NCBI GenBank assembly: GCA_017431005.1
Contig: JAFRLY010000012.1
Span: 53,483 to 117,482, forward strand
Direction of reading: 5' to 3'
DNA: 64,000 nt
Source of the DNA: Clostridia bacterium
GTDB lineage: Bacteria > Bacillota > Clostridia > Christensenellales > Aristaeellaceae
Shown: positions 35,494 to 44,728 of the stretch, one piece after another
How positions within the stretch are numbered: position 1 is the first letter of the stretch
Layout of the letters: each line of letters begins with the position of its first letter
Notes under the pieces: model-generated
Databases searched by the model: none
What the model saw: the letters and a program-made list of their open reading frames with translations, nothing else
What the model was told of the DNA's origin: nothing
Program-made: the position numbers and the translations under genes

Positions 35494-36879
35494 ATGAACC
35501 TCAGATCTTTGCGTGTCCGGCCGTTTTCCCCGCCCGTACGGCTTTTTTCTGTGTTTTGCCCTGTCATATGTCTTCTGCTGTGTTCTTTTGTTTTTTCATC
35601 TGCCGGAGCGGAGGCGCTGCAGGAATGCCATAAGGTTATCAGCTCGTGGGAGGATACGAAGCAGGCCAACGCGTCCGTTGTTCGCCTGTGGCATGTGGAA
35701 ACAGCACAGCCGGCCGTTTCTGACGAAATCAACGGCATTGCCGGCTCCTGGGCGGAGGAACTGAAAGCGGATCTGCCCAAAGCTGCAAATGCGGGAAAAA
35801 AGAACAGCCGTCTGGATGTGGAAATCCGCTACAGTCGTACCGGGCTTCACTGGATGAGTTTTCTTGTGCAGGCCCGGACAACCTATCACCAGAAGCTGAC
35901 AGGGCAGCGGATGACTGCCCGTACATACAATATGACCACAGGTGAACGGATCCTGATGACAGATCTTTTTGATGATGATCCGGACACCTGGGATTTCCTG
36001 TCCGGCCGTGTCCGGGAATTGCTGACCGCTTACTGGCCGGATACTGAACCGGATCCGGAAGCACTGGACCGGCTTTGCTCCCGTTCCGCCCTGGAATCCG
36101 CCGACTTCACCCTTCACGGCATGTCTCTGGTGCTCCATTATCCTGCGGAACTTCTCTATCCGGAAAAGCATACGCTGATGGAGGCAACCCTGTTCTATCC
36201 GGAAATCCGTGATCTGATGACAGAGACCGCATATTATGAAACTGATAATCTGAACTATTATAAAACCTGTGCCCTGACCTTCGACGACGGTCCCAGCACC
36301 GCCAACACGCCGAAAGTGCTCAACGCGCTGATGGAAACCGGCGTCCGTGCAACCTTTTTCGTAATCGGCAACCGGGTGGATGATAACCGATTCCTTGTGC
36401 AGCGGGAGCATGATAACGGTCATGCCGTCGCTTCTCACAACTGGCATCACGGCAATGCAGCCAAATCCTCTCCCGCTTCCCTGCGCCGCATGCCGGCCAG
36501 GGTCAATCAGGCCATGATCAAGGCAATCGGGATTCCTGTCAGGTATGACCGTGTACCCGGCGGACGGTATCCGCCGATGATCTCCGCGGGCGTGAAGTGG
36601 GCCTACATCCAGTGGAGCCTTGACACCTATGACTGGCGCGGATACAGCACGGCCAGGGTGCTGAAAAAGGTCCGTACTGCCATCCAGGACGGAGACATCA
36701 TTCTCTGCCATGATATCAAGGATAACGCTCCTGAGTCCACCCGTCAGGTGGTTGCCTGGCTGGAGGAAAACGGATATATGCTTCTGACCGTTGACGAGCT
36801 GTTCGTCAAGGACGGGGTGACGCTGGAACCGCTTAAGGTTTACTACCGCTGCCAGAACGGCGATACGTCAAAGCGCTGA
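35494..36879 (+). CDS. Exported polysaccharide deacetylase (NodB domain)
   Basis: 461 residues: a long signal peptide (about 1-39, SVFCPVICLLLCSFVFSSAGAEA), an N-terminal PdaC-like domain (about 55-240, with TYNMTTGERILMTDLFDD), and a C-terminal NodB domain. NodB motifs: TFDDGPS (Asp264-265), HNWH metal site, RVPGGRY, SLDTYDWRG and ILCHDI. It probably removes acetyl groups from peptidoglycan or a related glycan, aiding lysozyme resistance or maturation. GGAGG precedes the start. Alone between its promoter and terminator. Confidence 0.9.
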   Translation: MNLRSLRVRPFSPPVRLFSVFCPVICLLLCSFVFSSAGAEALQECHKVISSWEDTKQANASVVRLWHVETAQPAVSDEINGIAGSWAEELKADLPKAANAGKKNSRLDVEIRYSRTGLHWMSFLVQARTTYHQKLTGQRMTARTYNMTTGERILMTDLFDDDPDTWDFLSGRVRELLTAYWPDTEPDPEALDRLCSRSALESADFTLHGMSLVLHYPAELLYPEKHTLMEATLFYPEIRDLMTETAYYETDNLNYYKTCALTFDDGPSTANTPKVLNALMETGVRATFFVIGNRVDDNRFLVQREHDNGHAVASHNWHHGNAAKSSPASLRRMPARVNQAMIKAIGIPVRYDRVPGGRYPPMISAGVKWAYIQWSLDTYDWRGYSTARVLKKVRTAIQDGDIILCHDIKDNAPESTRQVVAWLEENGYMLLTVDELFVKDGVTLEPLKVYYRCQNGDTSKR

Positions 36880-36910
36880 AGCCGTCTTCCTTCCCCGCTC
36901 AGACTGAAGC

Positions 36911-36942
36911 AGGCAGGTTCGTGCGAACCTGCCTGGTTTTTT
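36911..36942 (+). terminator. Terminator of the polysaccharide deacetylase gene
   Basis: Stem AGGCAGGTTCG/CGAACCTGCCT with a 2-base centre, followed by GGTTTTTT. Its end overlaps the stop of the convergent ABC gene. Confidence 0.85.
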
Positions 36943-38836
36943 ATGCCAGCTGCAGCTGATACAGTTTTTTATAAATACCGTCCTGGTTCAGCAGCTCCTG
37001 ATGTGTTCCGCTTTCCCTGATCCTTCCGTGATGCATGACAATGATCCGGTCGCAGTGCTGGATGGTGGACAGTCTGTGGGCAACCATGATGCTGGTTCGC
37101 CCTTTCATCAGGTGCGCAACCGCCTCCTGAATCCATTGCTCCGTCTCCGTATCAATATTTGCGGTGGCTTCGTCGAGAATCAGAATCGTCGGATGATAGG
37201 CCAGGGTTCTGGCAAAAGAAAGCAGCTGCCGCTGTCCTGCTGAAAAAGTGGAGCCGCGTTCGGTAACCCTGGAAGCGTACCGGTAAGGCAGCCGTTCAAT
37301 AAAGCGCGCTGCATTGACCTCCTCAGCCGCTTTCCGGATGTCTCCGTCCGTAATGGATTCATCCCGCAGCCGTATGTTGGACGCGATATCGCCGGTAAAG
37401 AGGAAAACGTCCTGCTGAACCTGACCCACTGCCCGTCGGATCTGTTCCCGGCTCATGTCCCGGATATCCACGTCGTCGATCTTAATGGAGCCCTTCTGGA
37501 TATCGTAGTATCTGCCGATCAGATTCAGGATTGAACTTTTCCCGGCTCCTGTCGCCCCGACAAAGGCGACAGACTGTCCCGGCTCAATTGTAAAACTGAC
37601 ATCCTTCAGAACCCAGTCTTCCTCATCTCCGCTGTAGGAAAACCAGACATGATCAAAAGTAATCTTCCCTTTGATTTCCGGCAGCAGCACCGGATGATCC
37701 TCCGCGGGGATCAGCGGTTCTGTATCCAGCAGAGTAAAGATCTTTTCCGCTGCGGATATGGCGCTTTGAAGCGTTGTGAACTGTTCCGCCAGCTCCTGAA
37801 TCGGTTCAAAGAAGGAATTGATATACTGCAGAAAAACATACAGGGTGCCCAGCGTAATTGTGCCGTGAAGTACGGATGTACCGCCGCTTACCATAATAAT
37901 CATCAGAGCGCCAATGCTCAGCAGATAGATCAGGGGACGGAAAATCGCGAACACCATCATTTCCCTGAAGCTCGCGCGGTACAGGCTGCCGCTCCGCTCC
38001 TCAAATTCCAGGAACTTCTTTCGTTCCTGCCCGAACACCTGAATCACCTTCATGCCGGATATATGCTCACTCAGGAAGGTATTCAGGGCTGTCAGTCTGG
38101 TTCGTGTCAGCCGGTAAGCCTTCCGGCTGATCATCCGGAAAACCAGGGTCAGCACTGCCACAACGGGCAGCAGTATAAAGCTGAAAAGAGCCATCCGGGT
38201 GTTCAGGCTCAGCATAATGATGGCAAGCCCGAACATCTTGACCACATTTCTGAACAGTTTGATCAGAATATTGGAAAAAACTTCGTTTATGGCTTCCACA
38301 TCATTGGTCAGCCGCGTCACGATTTTTCCGACCGGTGTCGTGTCAAAAAAGCGCATGGTCAGACTTTCCACATGCCGGAAAAGCTGGTTTCGCATCTCAT
38401 AGACAATATCCTGACCCATCTTCTGAAGCAGCAGCGTCTGCGTCCGGTTGCAGAACATAAGCAGCACAAGGACCAGCAGATAAAAACCGCCTGCTGTCAG
38501 CACGCCCTGAAAGCGCGCCTCGGCCTGTTCCCCCGGTTCCCACAGTTCCCGTCCCGCCTTCAGAAGACCAGGGTCTGTTTCACCGGTAATGAACCGGTCG
38601 ATAGCATTCCCGATGATCATGGGCCGGATCAGCTCCAGGGCTGTCAGAGCCAGAACAAGCGCCAGGCAGATGATAAAGGTCCTGCGGTGCGGCTTCAGAT
38701 ACGTCAGTAGACGTTTCATCGGTTTGCCGTGATATTGAATATCCTCCCGTTCCTCATCCTGCAGCCGGAAAAGATCAAGGAACTTTTCCCGCAATGTCCG
38801 CTTCCCGGTTGCGGCGGATCTGTTCTCAGACTTCAT
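36941..38836 (-). CDS. ABC exporter half-transporter (canonical ATPase site)
   Basis: 631-residue fused membrane-ATPase exporter. Six helices (about 52-350) precede the ATPase: Walker A GATGAGKSS, Q-loop VQQDVFLF, signature FSAGQRQLL and Walker B ILILDEATANID with the catalytic Glu. It overlaps its partner's stop by 4 nt and pairs with it as a heterodimer. Such LmrCD/BmrCD-type pumps move lipids, peptides or drugs; substrate unknown. The signature Ser-Ala-Gly-Gln is a common variant. Confidence 0.9.
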   Translation of the reverse strand: MKSENRSAATGKRTLREKFLDLFRLQDEEREDIQYHGKPMKRLLTYLKPHRRTFIICLALVLALTALELIRPMIIGNAIDRFITGETDPGLLKAGRELWEPGEQAEARFQGVLTAGGFYLLVLVLLMFCNRTQTLLLQKMGQDIVYEMRNQLFRHVESLTMRFFDTTPVGKIVTRLTNDVEAINEVFSNILIKLFRNVVKMFGLAIIMLSLNTRMALFSFILLPVVAVLTLVFRMISRKAYRLTRTRLTALNTFLSEHISGMKVIQVFGQERKKFLEFEERSGSLYRASFREMMVFAIFRPLIYLLSIGALMIIMVSGGTSVLHGTITLGTLYVFLQYINSFFEPIQELAEQFTTLQSAISAAEKIFTLLDTEPLIPAEDHPVLLPEIKGKITFDHVWFSYSGDEEDWVLKDVSFTIEPGQSVAFVGATGAGKSSILNLIGRYYDIQKGSIKIDDVDIRDMSREQIRRAVGQVQQDVFLFTGDIASNIRLRDESITDGDIRKAAEEVNAARFIERLPYRYASRVTERGSTFSAGQRQLLSFARTLAYHPTILILDEATANIDTETEQWIQEAVAHLMKGRTSIMVAHRLSTIQHCDRIIVMHHGRIRESGTHQELLNQDGIYKKLYQLQLA

Positions 38837-40617
38837 ACGGATTCACCTCCCTGCTGATCCTCCGGATGCTCAGCCTGCAGCTGCTTTTCAAGCTGCTGCT
38901 TGTCGAAGATTGTACGGTATATGCCGCCAAGTTCGAGCAGCTCCTGATGTGTGCCGTATTCCGCCTGGGTTCCGTCGTCCAGCACCAGAATATGGTCTGC
39001 ATGCTGAATTGTTGAAATCCTGTGCGCGATGATTATGGTTGTTTTTCCTTTTCTGGCCGCTTTCAGGTTTGTCAGGATTCTTTCCTCGGTGTCCGTATCC
39101 ACAGCGGACAGCGCGTCGTCGAGGATCAGCACAGGAGCGTCCCGCATCAGCGCTCTCGCGATCGCAATCCGCTGCTTCTGACCCCCGGAAACGGTCACGC
39201 CGCGTTCTCCCAGCATCGTCCGGTACTGATCCGGAAACGCCATGATATTATCATCCACATCAGCGTTTCTGGCCGCCGCACGAATTTCCTCCGCGGTTGC
39301 CTTTTCCGCGCCGAAGGCGATGTTATTTTCAATTGTATCGCTGAACAGGAATGAATCCTGCGGCACATAGGCCAGATCCCGGTGCAGCACGCTCAGTGGG
39401 ATATCCCGCAGGGGATGCCCGTCAACGCGGATCATCCCGGGCTGTTCCGTATCCCATAATCTTTCCAGCAGATTCATCAGTGTGGTTTTTCCGCAGCCGG
39501 TCCGGCCAACCACCGCCAGACTTTCCCCTGCCCGGACGCGCACGCTGATATGGCTCAGTGCCAGTGTCTCGGTCTCAGGATATCTGAAGGAAAGGTCGTC
39601 AAAAAGGATATCCCCCTTCAGGCTCGTCACAGCGGGATCACCCCGGTCAATAATATCCGGTTTTTCGTCAAGAATCGTCCGGATACGCCGCAGGGAAGCC
39701 ATCCCCTGGCTGAAGTTGGACACGCTCTCCCCAACGGCAATCATAGGCCATACCAGCATGGTAACATAGCTGTTGAAGGTAACAAACTGTCCGACTGTGA
39801 TCTCGCCGTATATGGCCATCCTTCCGCCGAACACCAGCGTCATCAGCAGCGACAGTCCGACGACCAGATCCAGCATCGGCAGTACGAGCGCAATCAGCCG
39901 CACGACGTTCAGGTTTTTCTCCCGGCTGCTATTGTTGGCTTTTGCAAAAGCTGCCAGTTCCTTTCTTTCCTGTACAAAGCCCTTGATCACCCGGATGCCG
40001 CTTACAGCCTCCTGTGTCTGATCCGTCAGCCCGGAAAAAGCCTCCTGCCTGGCCAGAAACCGTCTGTGCATATTTTTGCCGAACCATACATCCCCGAAAA
40101 TGATAATAATCATCGGGATCACCGCAATCATCGTCAGCCGGAAGCTGACAAACCGGATCATATTGGTCAGCACAAGCACAAGCATGACAGAGGCGTCAAA
40201 GGTAGTAATCACCGTTCCGCCCATCAGCCCCCGGACCGCACCCAGGTCATTGGTGAAATGAGCCATCAGATCTCCGGTTTTGTGCTGATTGAAATAAGAC
40301 ATGGACAGGGTTTCCAGGTGCTCGAAAAGATCGCTTCGCAGGTCCCGTTCCACCAGGCGTGCCGCGCCGAAAAGAAAAACACGCCAGCCGAATCTGCCAA
40401 GCATGATCAGCGTGCCCATTCCCAGCAGTCTCCAGGCAATTTCCCAGATACCTCCTGCGTTCAGGATTCCCTGGGCCAGACCGTCCGTCAGCTGACCGGA
40501 AAGCTTGGGAACCTCGGCATTAACCTGATCCACCAGAAAAAGGGCGGCAATGCCCAGCACATACCGCCACCAGTATCTTATCACATAATGAAGCGCAAGC
40601 TTCAGTTCCCTCTTCAT
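38833..40617 (-). CDS. ABC exporter half-transporter (degenerate ATPase site)
   Basis: 594-residue partner of the 36941-38836 gene, with six helices (about 15-310) and an ATPase with GRTGCGKTT, YVPQDSFLF, VSGGQKQRI and VLILDDALSAVD. The catalytic Glu after Walker B is Asp, the usual mark of the non-hydrolysing site in heterodimeric exporters. Promoter just upstream; transcribed with its partner. Not part of the aro operon, whose last gene ends 93 bp before it. Confidence 0.9.
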   Translation of the reverse strand: MKRELKLALHYVIRYWWRYVLGIAALFLVDQVNAEVPKLSGQLTDGLAQGILNAGGIWEIAWRLLGMGTLIMLGRFGWRVFLFGAARLVERDLRSDLFEHLETLSMSYFNQHKTGDLMAHFTNDLGAVRGLMGGTVITTFDASVMLVLVLTNMIRFVSFRLTMIAVIPMIIIIFGDVWFGKNMHRRFLARQEAFSGLTDQTQEAVSGIRVIKGFVQERKELAAFAKANNSSREKNLNVVRLIALVLPMLDLVVGLSLLMTLVFGGRMAIYGEITVGQFVTFNSYVTMLVWPMIAVGESVSNFSQGMASLRRIRTILDEKPDIIDRGDPAVTSLKGDILFDDLSFRYPETETLALSHISVRVRAGESLAVVGRTGCGKTTLMNLLERLWDTEQPGMIRVDGHPLRDIPLSVLHRDLAYVPQDSFLFSDTIENNIAFGAEKATAEEIRAAARNADVDDNIMAFPDQYRTMLGERGVTVSGGQKQRIAIARALMRDAPVLILDDALSAVDTDTEERILTNLKAARKGKTTIIIAHRISTIQHADHILVLDDGTQAEYGTHQELLELGGIYRTIFDKQQLEKQLQAEHPEDQQGGESV

Positions 40618-40644
40618 GCCTTCTTCCTCCGCGCGTCCGGAGAA

Positions 40645-40673
40645 AGTCTAAAGCCGGAGCATCAAAAAGTCAA
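40645..40673 (-). promoter_or_regulatory. Promoter of the ABC exporter pair
   Basis: Minus-strand TTGACT (40668-40673), 17 bp, TAGACT (40645-40650). A short GC-rich repeat (GGCCG/CGGCC) just upstream may end the aro transcript. Confidence 0.6.
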
Positions 40674-40709
40674 GGCCGATGCGGCCGGCCAGGCTTTCCG
40701 CGCTGCGTG

Positions 40710-41147
40710 TCAGCGGGAAGAAATGTCCTTCACCAGATCCTCCATCGCCTTCAGGTATCCGTCAAATCCCATGCCGATATAGTGTCTCCCGCAGGCCATT
40801 CCCGCGTAGGATATGCTGCGGAAGCTTTCTCTTTTCGTCACGTCGCTGATATGAACCTCCGCCGCGGGCAGGGCCGCCGCCTTCAGGGCATCCAGGATTG
40901 CGATACTGGTATGGGTATAGGCAGCCGGATTGATGACAATGGCGTCCTCCTGCCCCAGTGCCTGCTGTATTCTGGTGACAATATCCCCCTCGCTGTTGGA
41001 CTGAAAGATGGATACTTCAACCTGCAGCTCCTCAGCTTTCCTGCGGATCATCCTGCACAGATCGTCATAGCTGCTGTTCCCGTAGATGCCCGGTTCCCGT
41101 ATTCCCAGCATATTCAGGTTCGGCCCGTTAATCACCAGGATTTTCAT
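40710..41147 (-). CDS. aroQ: 3-dehydroquinate dehydratase, type II
   Basis: 145-residue enzyme of the shikimate pathway converting 3-dehydroquinate to 3-dehydroshikimate. MKILVINGPNLNMLGIREPG, FQSNSEGDIV, INPAAYTHTSIAILDAL and EVHISDVTKRE with the catalytic His are typical. GGGAGG lies seven bases before the ATG at 41147; upstream in-frame codons are in the aroEK tail region. Last gene of the aro operon. Confidence 0.96.
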   Translation of the reverse strand: MKILVINGPNLNMLGIREPGIYGNSSYDDLCRMIRRKAEELQVEVSIFQSNSEGDIVTRIQQALGQEDAIVINPAAYTHTSIAILDALKAAALPAAEVHISDVTKRESFRSISYAGMACGRHYIGMGFDGYLKAMEDLVKDISSR

Positions 41148-41185
41148 AAGCACACCTCCCGATTCACGGTATTCTTCCGCGCCTT

Positions 41186-42442
41186 TCACAGGCCTGCCGT
41201 CCCGGGAGCTCTTCTCTCCCATTCTGTCAGAATCTGCGCTGCGGCTTCTTCCGGCTGCCGGTTCCCGATCAGAGCATCCCGCCACGCTTCATAAAGAGGC
41301 CTCCTCGTTCCGTACAGCTGCTCCCATTTTTCCCGGCTGTCGCTGAGCGGCCGTCCCGGCCCGAGTGTGCTGTCATCCATCCCGCGGTCCAGATGGAACA
41401 GCAGACCGTTTTGTCTCAGCAAATCGCGGTTTTCAGGCCGGGTGACCGCTCCTCCGCCGGTAGCCAGAATGACACCGGTCAGTTTCCCGGCTGCCCGCAG
41501 CGCATCCGTTTCCAGGGAACGGAAAGCGTCTTCGCCGCGCTGCCGGATGATGTCCCCGCAGGAAGCACCTTCTTTTTCTTCAATCATTTTATCCGTGTCC
41601 AGCAGCTGTCTTCCGGTTCTCTGCGCCAGAATTCTGCCGACAGTAGTCTTCCCGCACCCCGGCATCCCGATCAGCACGATGTTGACCGTTTTCCGCGTCA
41701 GGATCCCTGTGACCCTTTCCGTCTCTGCTTCAGGAATTCTTTTCTCCAGGAACAGCCCGCAGGCTTCCCGCGCCTGTTCAGTCAGCATATACAGTCCGTT
41801 GATGGCCGGGATACCCCTTCTCTCAGCCTCCAGGAGAAGAGCCGTCCTTGCCGGATTGTAAATCAGATCGGCAACTCCTTCCAGTGCGGGCAGCACGGCA
41901 AGCTCCAGCGGAGCTGCTCCGTTGTTCGGATACATTCCCACCGGTGTCGCGTTGATCAGCAGTCTGGCATCCCTGTGCCGGCTCAGATTCTGATAGTTGT
42001 CCTCTCCGCTCCTTGAAATGACCCTGACTTCAGCCGCTCCCAGGTCCTTCAGACAGGTCACTGCGGTTTTTGAGGCGCCGCCGCTTCCCAGCACCAGGCA
42101 TTTCTTGCCGGAAGGATTCATTCCCGCCCGCCGGAGCATTCCCAGAAATCCGGCATAATCCGTATTGTAGCCCCGAAGCTTCCGGTCTTCCCCCCGCACT
42201 ATTGTATTGACGCTTCCGATTCTCCGGGCGGTTTCGGATATTTCATCCAGGAAGGGCATCACTGTCTGCTTATAGGGGATCGTCACGTTGATGCCCCTGA
42301 AGGATCCTTCCCGCAGAAAACGCGGCACCTCCTCCGGTGTAAGCTCTGCCAGCCGATAATCATAGCCGCCGATTTCCCGGTGTATTTCAGCGGAGAAGCT
42401 GTGGCTGAGTTTCGCTCCGATCAGTCCGTATTCCATACTCAT
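41186..42442 (-). CDS. aroEK: Fused shikimate dehydrogenase and shikimate kinase
   Basis: 418-residue two-domain enzyme. Residues 1-250 are AroE: GAKLSHSFSAEIH for shikimate, the catalytic Lys in NVTIPYKQ, GYNTDYAGF, the nucleotide-binding GSGGASKTAV and NATPVGMYP. Residues about 252-418 are AroK: P-loop GMPGCGKTT, DTDKMIEEKEG, FRSLETDAL and ATGGGAVTRPENR. Both domains look complete, so one polypeptide makes shikimate and then its 3-phosphate. ATGA overlap with pheA. No frameshift at the joint. Confidence 0.95.
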   Translation of the reverse strand: MSMEYGLIGAKLSHSFSAEIHREIGGYDYRLAELTPEEVPRFLREGSFRGINVTIPYKQTVMPFLDEISETARRIGSVNTIVRGEDRKLRGYNTDYAGFLGMLRRAGMNPSGKKCLVLGSGGASKTAVTCLKDLGAAEVRVISRSGEDNYQNLSRHRDARLLINATPVGMYPNNGAAPLELAVLPALEGVADLIYNPARTALLLEAERRGIPAINGLYMLTEQAREACGLFLEKRIPEAETERVTGILTRKTVNIVLIGMPGCGKTTVGRILAQRTGRQLLDTDKMIEEKEGASCGDIIRQRGEDAFRSLETDALRAAGKLTGVILATGGGAVTRPENRDLLRQNGLLFHLDRGMDDSTLGPGRPLSDSREKWEQLYGTRRPLYEAWRDALIGNRQPEEAAAQILTEWERRAPGTAGL

Positions 42443-43581
42443 ATGATCTCCGAATAGCTGCCGAGATAGGAAAAATGATCCAGTGTCACTTCCAGTTCAT
42501 TTATCAGCCGGATAAATGACGGGGAATAAACGGAAGCGTCTATGTCAAAATAGAACATGAACTCGAAGTCCCGTCCGGGCATCGGACGGCTTTCAAGCTT
42601 GCTCAGGTTGATTCCCTGTGCGTTGAACTGTCCCAGAATCTGATACAGGGAGCCCGGGCGGTCAGGCAGAACCAGCATCAGGCTGGTATGATCCGCTCCC
42701 GGATAAATCTCAGGCTTCTTGGATATGCAGATAAACCGTGTATGGTTGTTGCTGTTGCTCTGTATTTCCTCTTCCAGACATTCCAGGCCGTACAGGGCCG
42801 CGCAGTTTCCGCTGGATATGGCTGCCACGTCATTTCTGCCGCTTTCAGCGACCATTTTCGCTGCGGCTGCTGTATTGCTGCATATATTCACATGCCATTC
42901 CTTGTGTTTGGCCAGGAATCCCGAGCATTGCTGAATTGCCTGCTCATGGGAATAGACCTCCCGGATCTCCTCCGTTCTGACGCCGGGTTTCACCAGCAGA
43001 GTATGATCAATCTTGATCCGGGCCGACCGGACAATATAGAAGTGATGGCTGATCATCTGATCGTAAACGCTGTTTACAGACCCGGCAAGAGAGTTTTCAA
43101 TCGGCAGAATGCCATACCGGCACAGACCGCTCTCAATTGCACTGAATACACTTTCAAAATTCTTGCAGTACATAATGGAAGGCGCCTGAAAAATCTTCTC
43201 GCAGGCAATCTGGGAATACGCGCCTTCCACCCCCTGGCAGGCCACCATCGCCCTGGAAGGAAACAGCTGATTTGTCGTTTCCATAGTCTTCCGGATTTCC
43301 TGTTCCAGCTTTCCCTCCGGACGGCCGGCCATCAGTTGCCGGCTTCTGCTCTGTGCCATCAGCATGCTGAATAGAGCCCGAACCCCATTCTCATTCTCAG
43401 GCCCGGCCTGATCCCCGACCTTGTTCAGGAGTTCCCTCTCCCTTTCTGTATCAAGTACCGGCAATCCCTTTTCCTTCTTGTATGCGCCGATCTGAGCGGC
43501 TGTATCCATCCGCTGACCGTAAAGTGCGACGATCTGGCTGTCAATGGCGTCAATACGGCTCCGCAATTCAGTAATGTCCAT
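42439..43581 (-). CDS. pheA: Bifunctional chorismate mutase and prephenate dehydratase
   Basis: 380-residue enzyme of phenylalanine synthesis. Residues 1-85 are an AroQ-type chorismate mutase (MDITELRSRIDAIDSQIVALYGQR), about 105-285 the dehydratase (QGVEGAYSQIACEKIF, ILPIENSLAGSVNSVYD), and the last 90 an ACT domain with RPGSLYQIL and LSKLESRPM, where Phe feedback normally binds. Ribosome site GGAGG is seven bases before the ATG. Lies 70 bp after aroC without a terminator. Confidence 0.96.
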   Translation of the reverse strand: MDITELRSRIDAIDSQIVALYGQRMDTAAQIGAYKKEKGLPVLDTERERELLNKVGDQAGPENENGVRALFSMLMAQSRSRQLMAGRPEGKLEQEIRKTMETTNQLFPSRAMVACQGVEGAYSQIACEKIFQAPSIMYCKNFESVFSAIESGLCRYGILPIENSLAGSVNSVYDQMISHHFYIVRSARIKIDHTLLVKPGVRTEEIREVYSHEQAIQQCSGFLAKHKEWHVNICSNTAAAAKMVAESGRNDVAAISSGNCAALYGLECLEEEIQSNSNNHTRFICISKKPEIYPGADHTSLMLVLPDRPGSLYQILGQFNAQGINLSKLESRPMPGRDFEFMFYFDIDASVYSPSFIRLINELEVTLDHFSYLGSYSEII

Positions 43582-43651
43582 GCTGTACCTCCCTCAGTTC
43601 CGCTTTCCCGCAGTGTATTGATTGAATCTTTTTACAGATCACAACTCCCGG

Positions 43652-44728
43652 TCATTCTGTCAGCTGATCCAGCAGAACCAGCGCGGTCACCGCTTCCACA
43701 ACGGGAACGGCTCTGGGAACAATGCAGGGATCGTGTCTTCCCTGAATCGTCAACTCCTCCGGTTCCATCGTTCGCAGATTTACGCTCTGCTGTTTTTTTC
43801 CGATGGAAGGTGTCGGCTTGAAGGCCGTCCTCAGAATCAGCGGCATACCTGTGGTTATTCCGCCTGCAATACCGCCGGCATGGTTGGTCAGCGTACATAT
43901 TTTCCCGTCTTTCACTGTATATCCGTCGTTGTGTGCTGAGCCGCGCATTCTTCCGGCGCCGAAGCCGTCTCCGAATTCCACGCCTTTAATGGCGGGAATC
44001 GCAAACAGTGCTGCAGCCAGAGCACTCTCCAGCCCCTCAAAAAAAGGGCCCCCGATGCCGGCCGGAAGTCCGGTGGCAATGCATTCAACAATCCCGCCGA
44101 CGGAATCCTGCTCATTTCGCGCGCCTGCGATCTCAGCCAGCAAAGCGTCCTTATCCTCCGGGTTCAGAACAGGAAAACCATTTTGCAGCAGTCTGGCGAT
44201 ATCACCAGGGGATATTTCTGCCGGATCCGGTATGCCGGAGGCTTCGATTTCACCGATGCGCCGGATATACGCGCCGACAAGTATGCCGCGCGTTTCGAGC
44301 ATTTGCAGTGCGATACCGCCGGCAATGCACAGCGGCGCAGTCAGCCTGCCTGAAAAAGGGCCGCCTCCCCGTATGTCATATGCCTCACCGTATTTCACCA
44401 TGGCAGGCCAGTCCGCATGAGAGGGGCGCGGTACATCCCGGAACGGAGCGTAATCACTGCTGCGTGTATCCCGGTTGCGGATCACTGCGCAGACCGGTGC
44501 GCCGCATGTCACGTCCTCTGTCAGCCCGCTCAGGAATTCCGGGATATCCGGTTCCTTCCGCGCCGTGGTGTAGGCTCCCTGTCCCGGAGCGCGTCTTTTC
44601 AGGAAATCGTGAAGCTTGGGCATATCCACCCGGAAGCCTGCCGGAAGCCCGTCTATGACTGCTCCGATCGCGGGTGCATGAGACTGGCCGAAAACTGTAA
44701 CCTGGATATGCTTTCCGTGAAAAATCAA
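43652..44728 (-). CDS. aroC: Chorismate synthase
   Basis: 358-residue FMN-dependent enzyme that turns EPSP into chorismate. FGQSHAPAIGAVIDGLPAG at the N-terminus, RRAPGQGAYTTARKEPD, ARNEQDSVGGIVECIATG and SVNLRTMEPEEL are present. The start is TTG at 44728, overlapping the aroA stop (TTGA) with GGAGG eight bases upstream; no ATG is available for another 35 residues. Confidence 0.95.
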   Translation of the reverse strand: MIFHGKHIQVTVFGQSHAPAIGAVIDGLPAGFRVDMPKLHDFLKRRAPGQGAYTTARKEPDIPEFLSGLTEDVTCGAPVCAVIRNRDTRSSDYAPFRDVPRPSHADWPAMVKYGEAYDIRGGGPFSGRLTAPLCIAGGIALQMLETRGILVGAYIRRIGEIEASGIPDPAEISPGDIARLLQNGFPVLNPEDKDALLAEIAGARNEQDSVGGIVECIATGLPAGIGGPFFEGLESALAAALFAIPAIKGVEFGDGFGAGRMRGSAHNDGYTVKDGKICTLTNHAGGIAGGITTGMPLILRTAFKPTPSIGKKQQSVNLRTMEPEELTIQGRHDPCIVPRAVPVVEAVTALVLLDQLTE

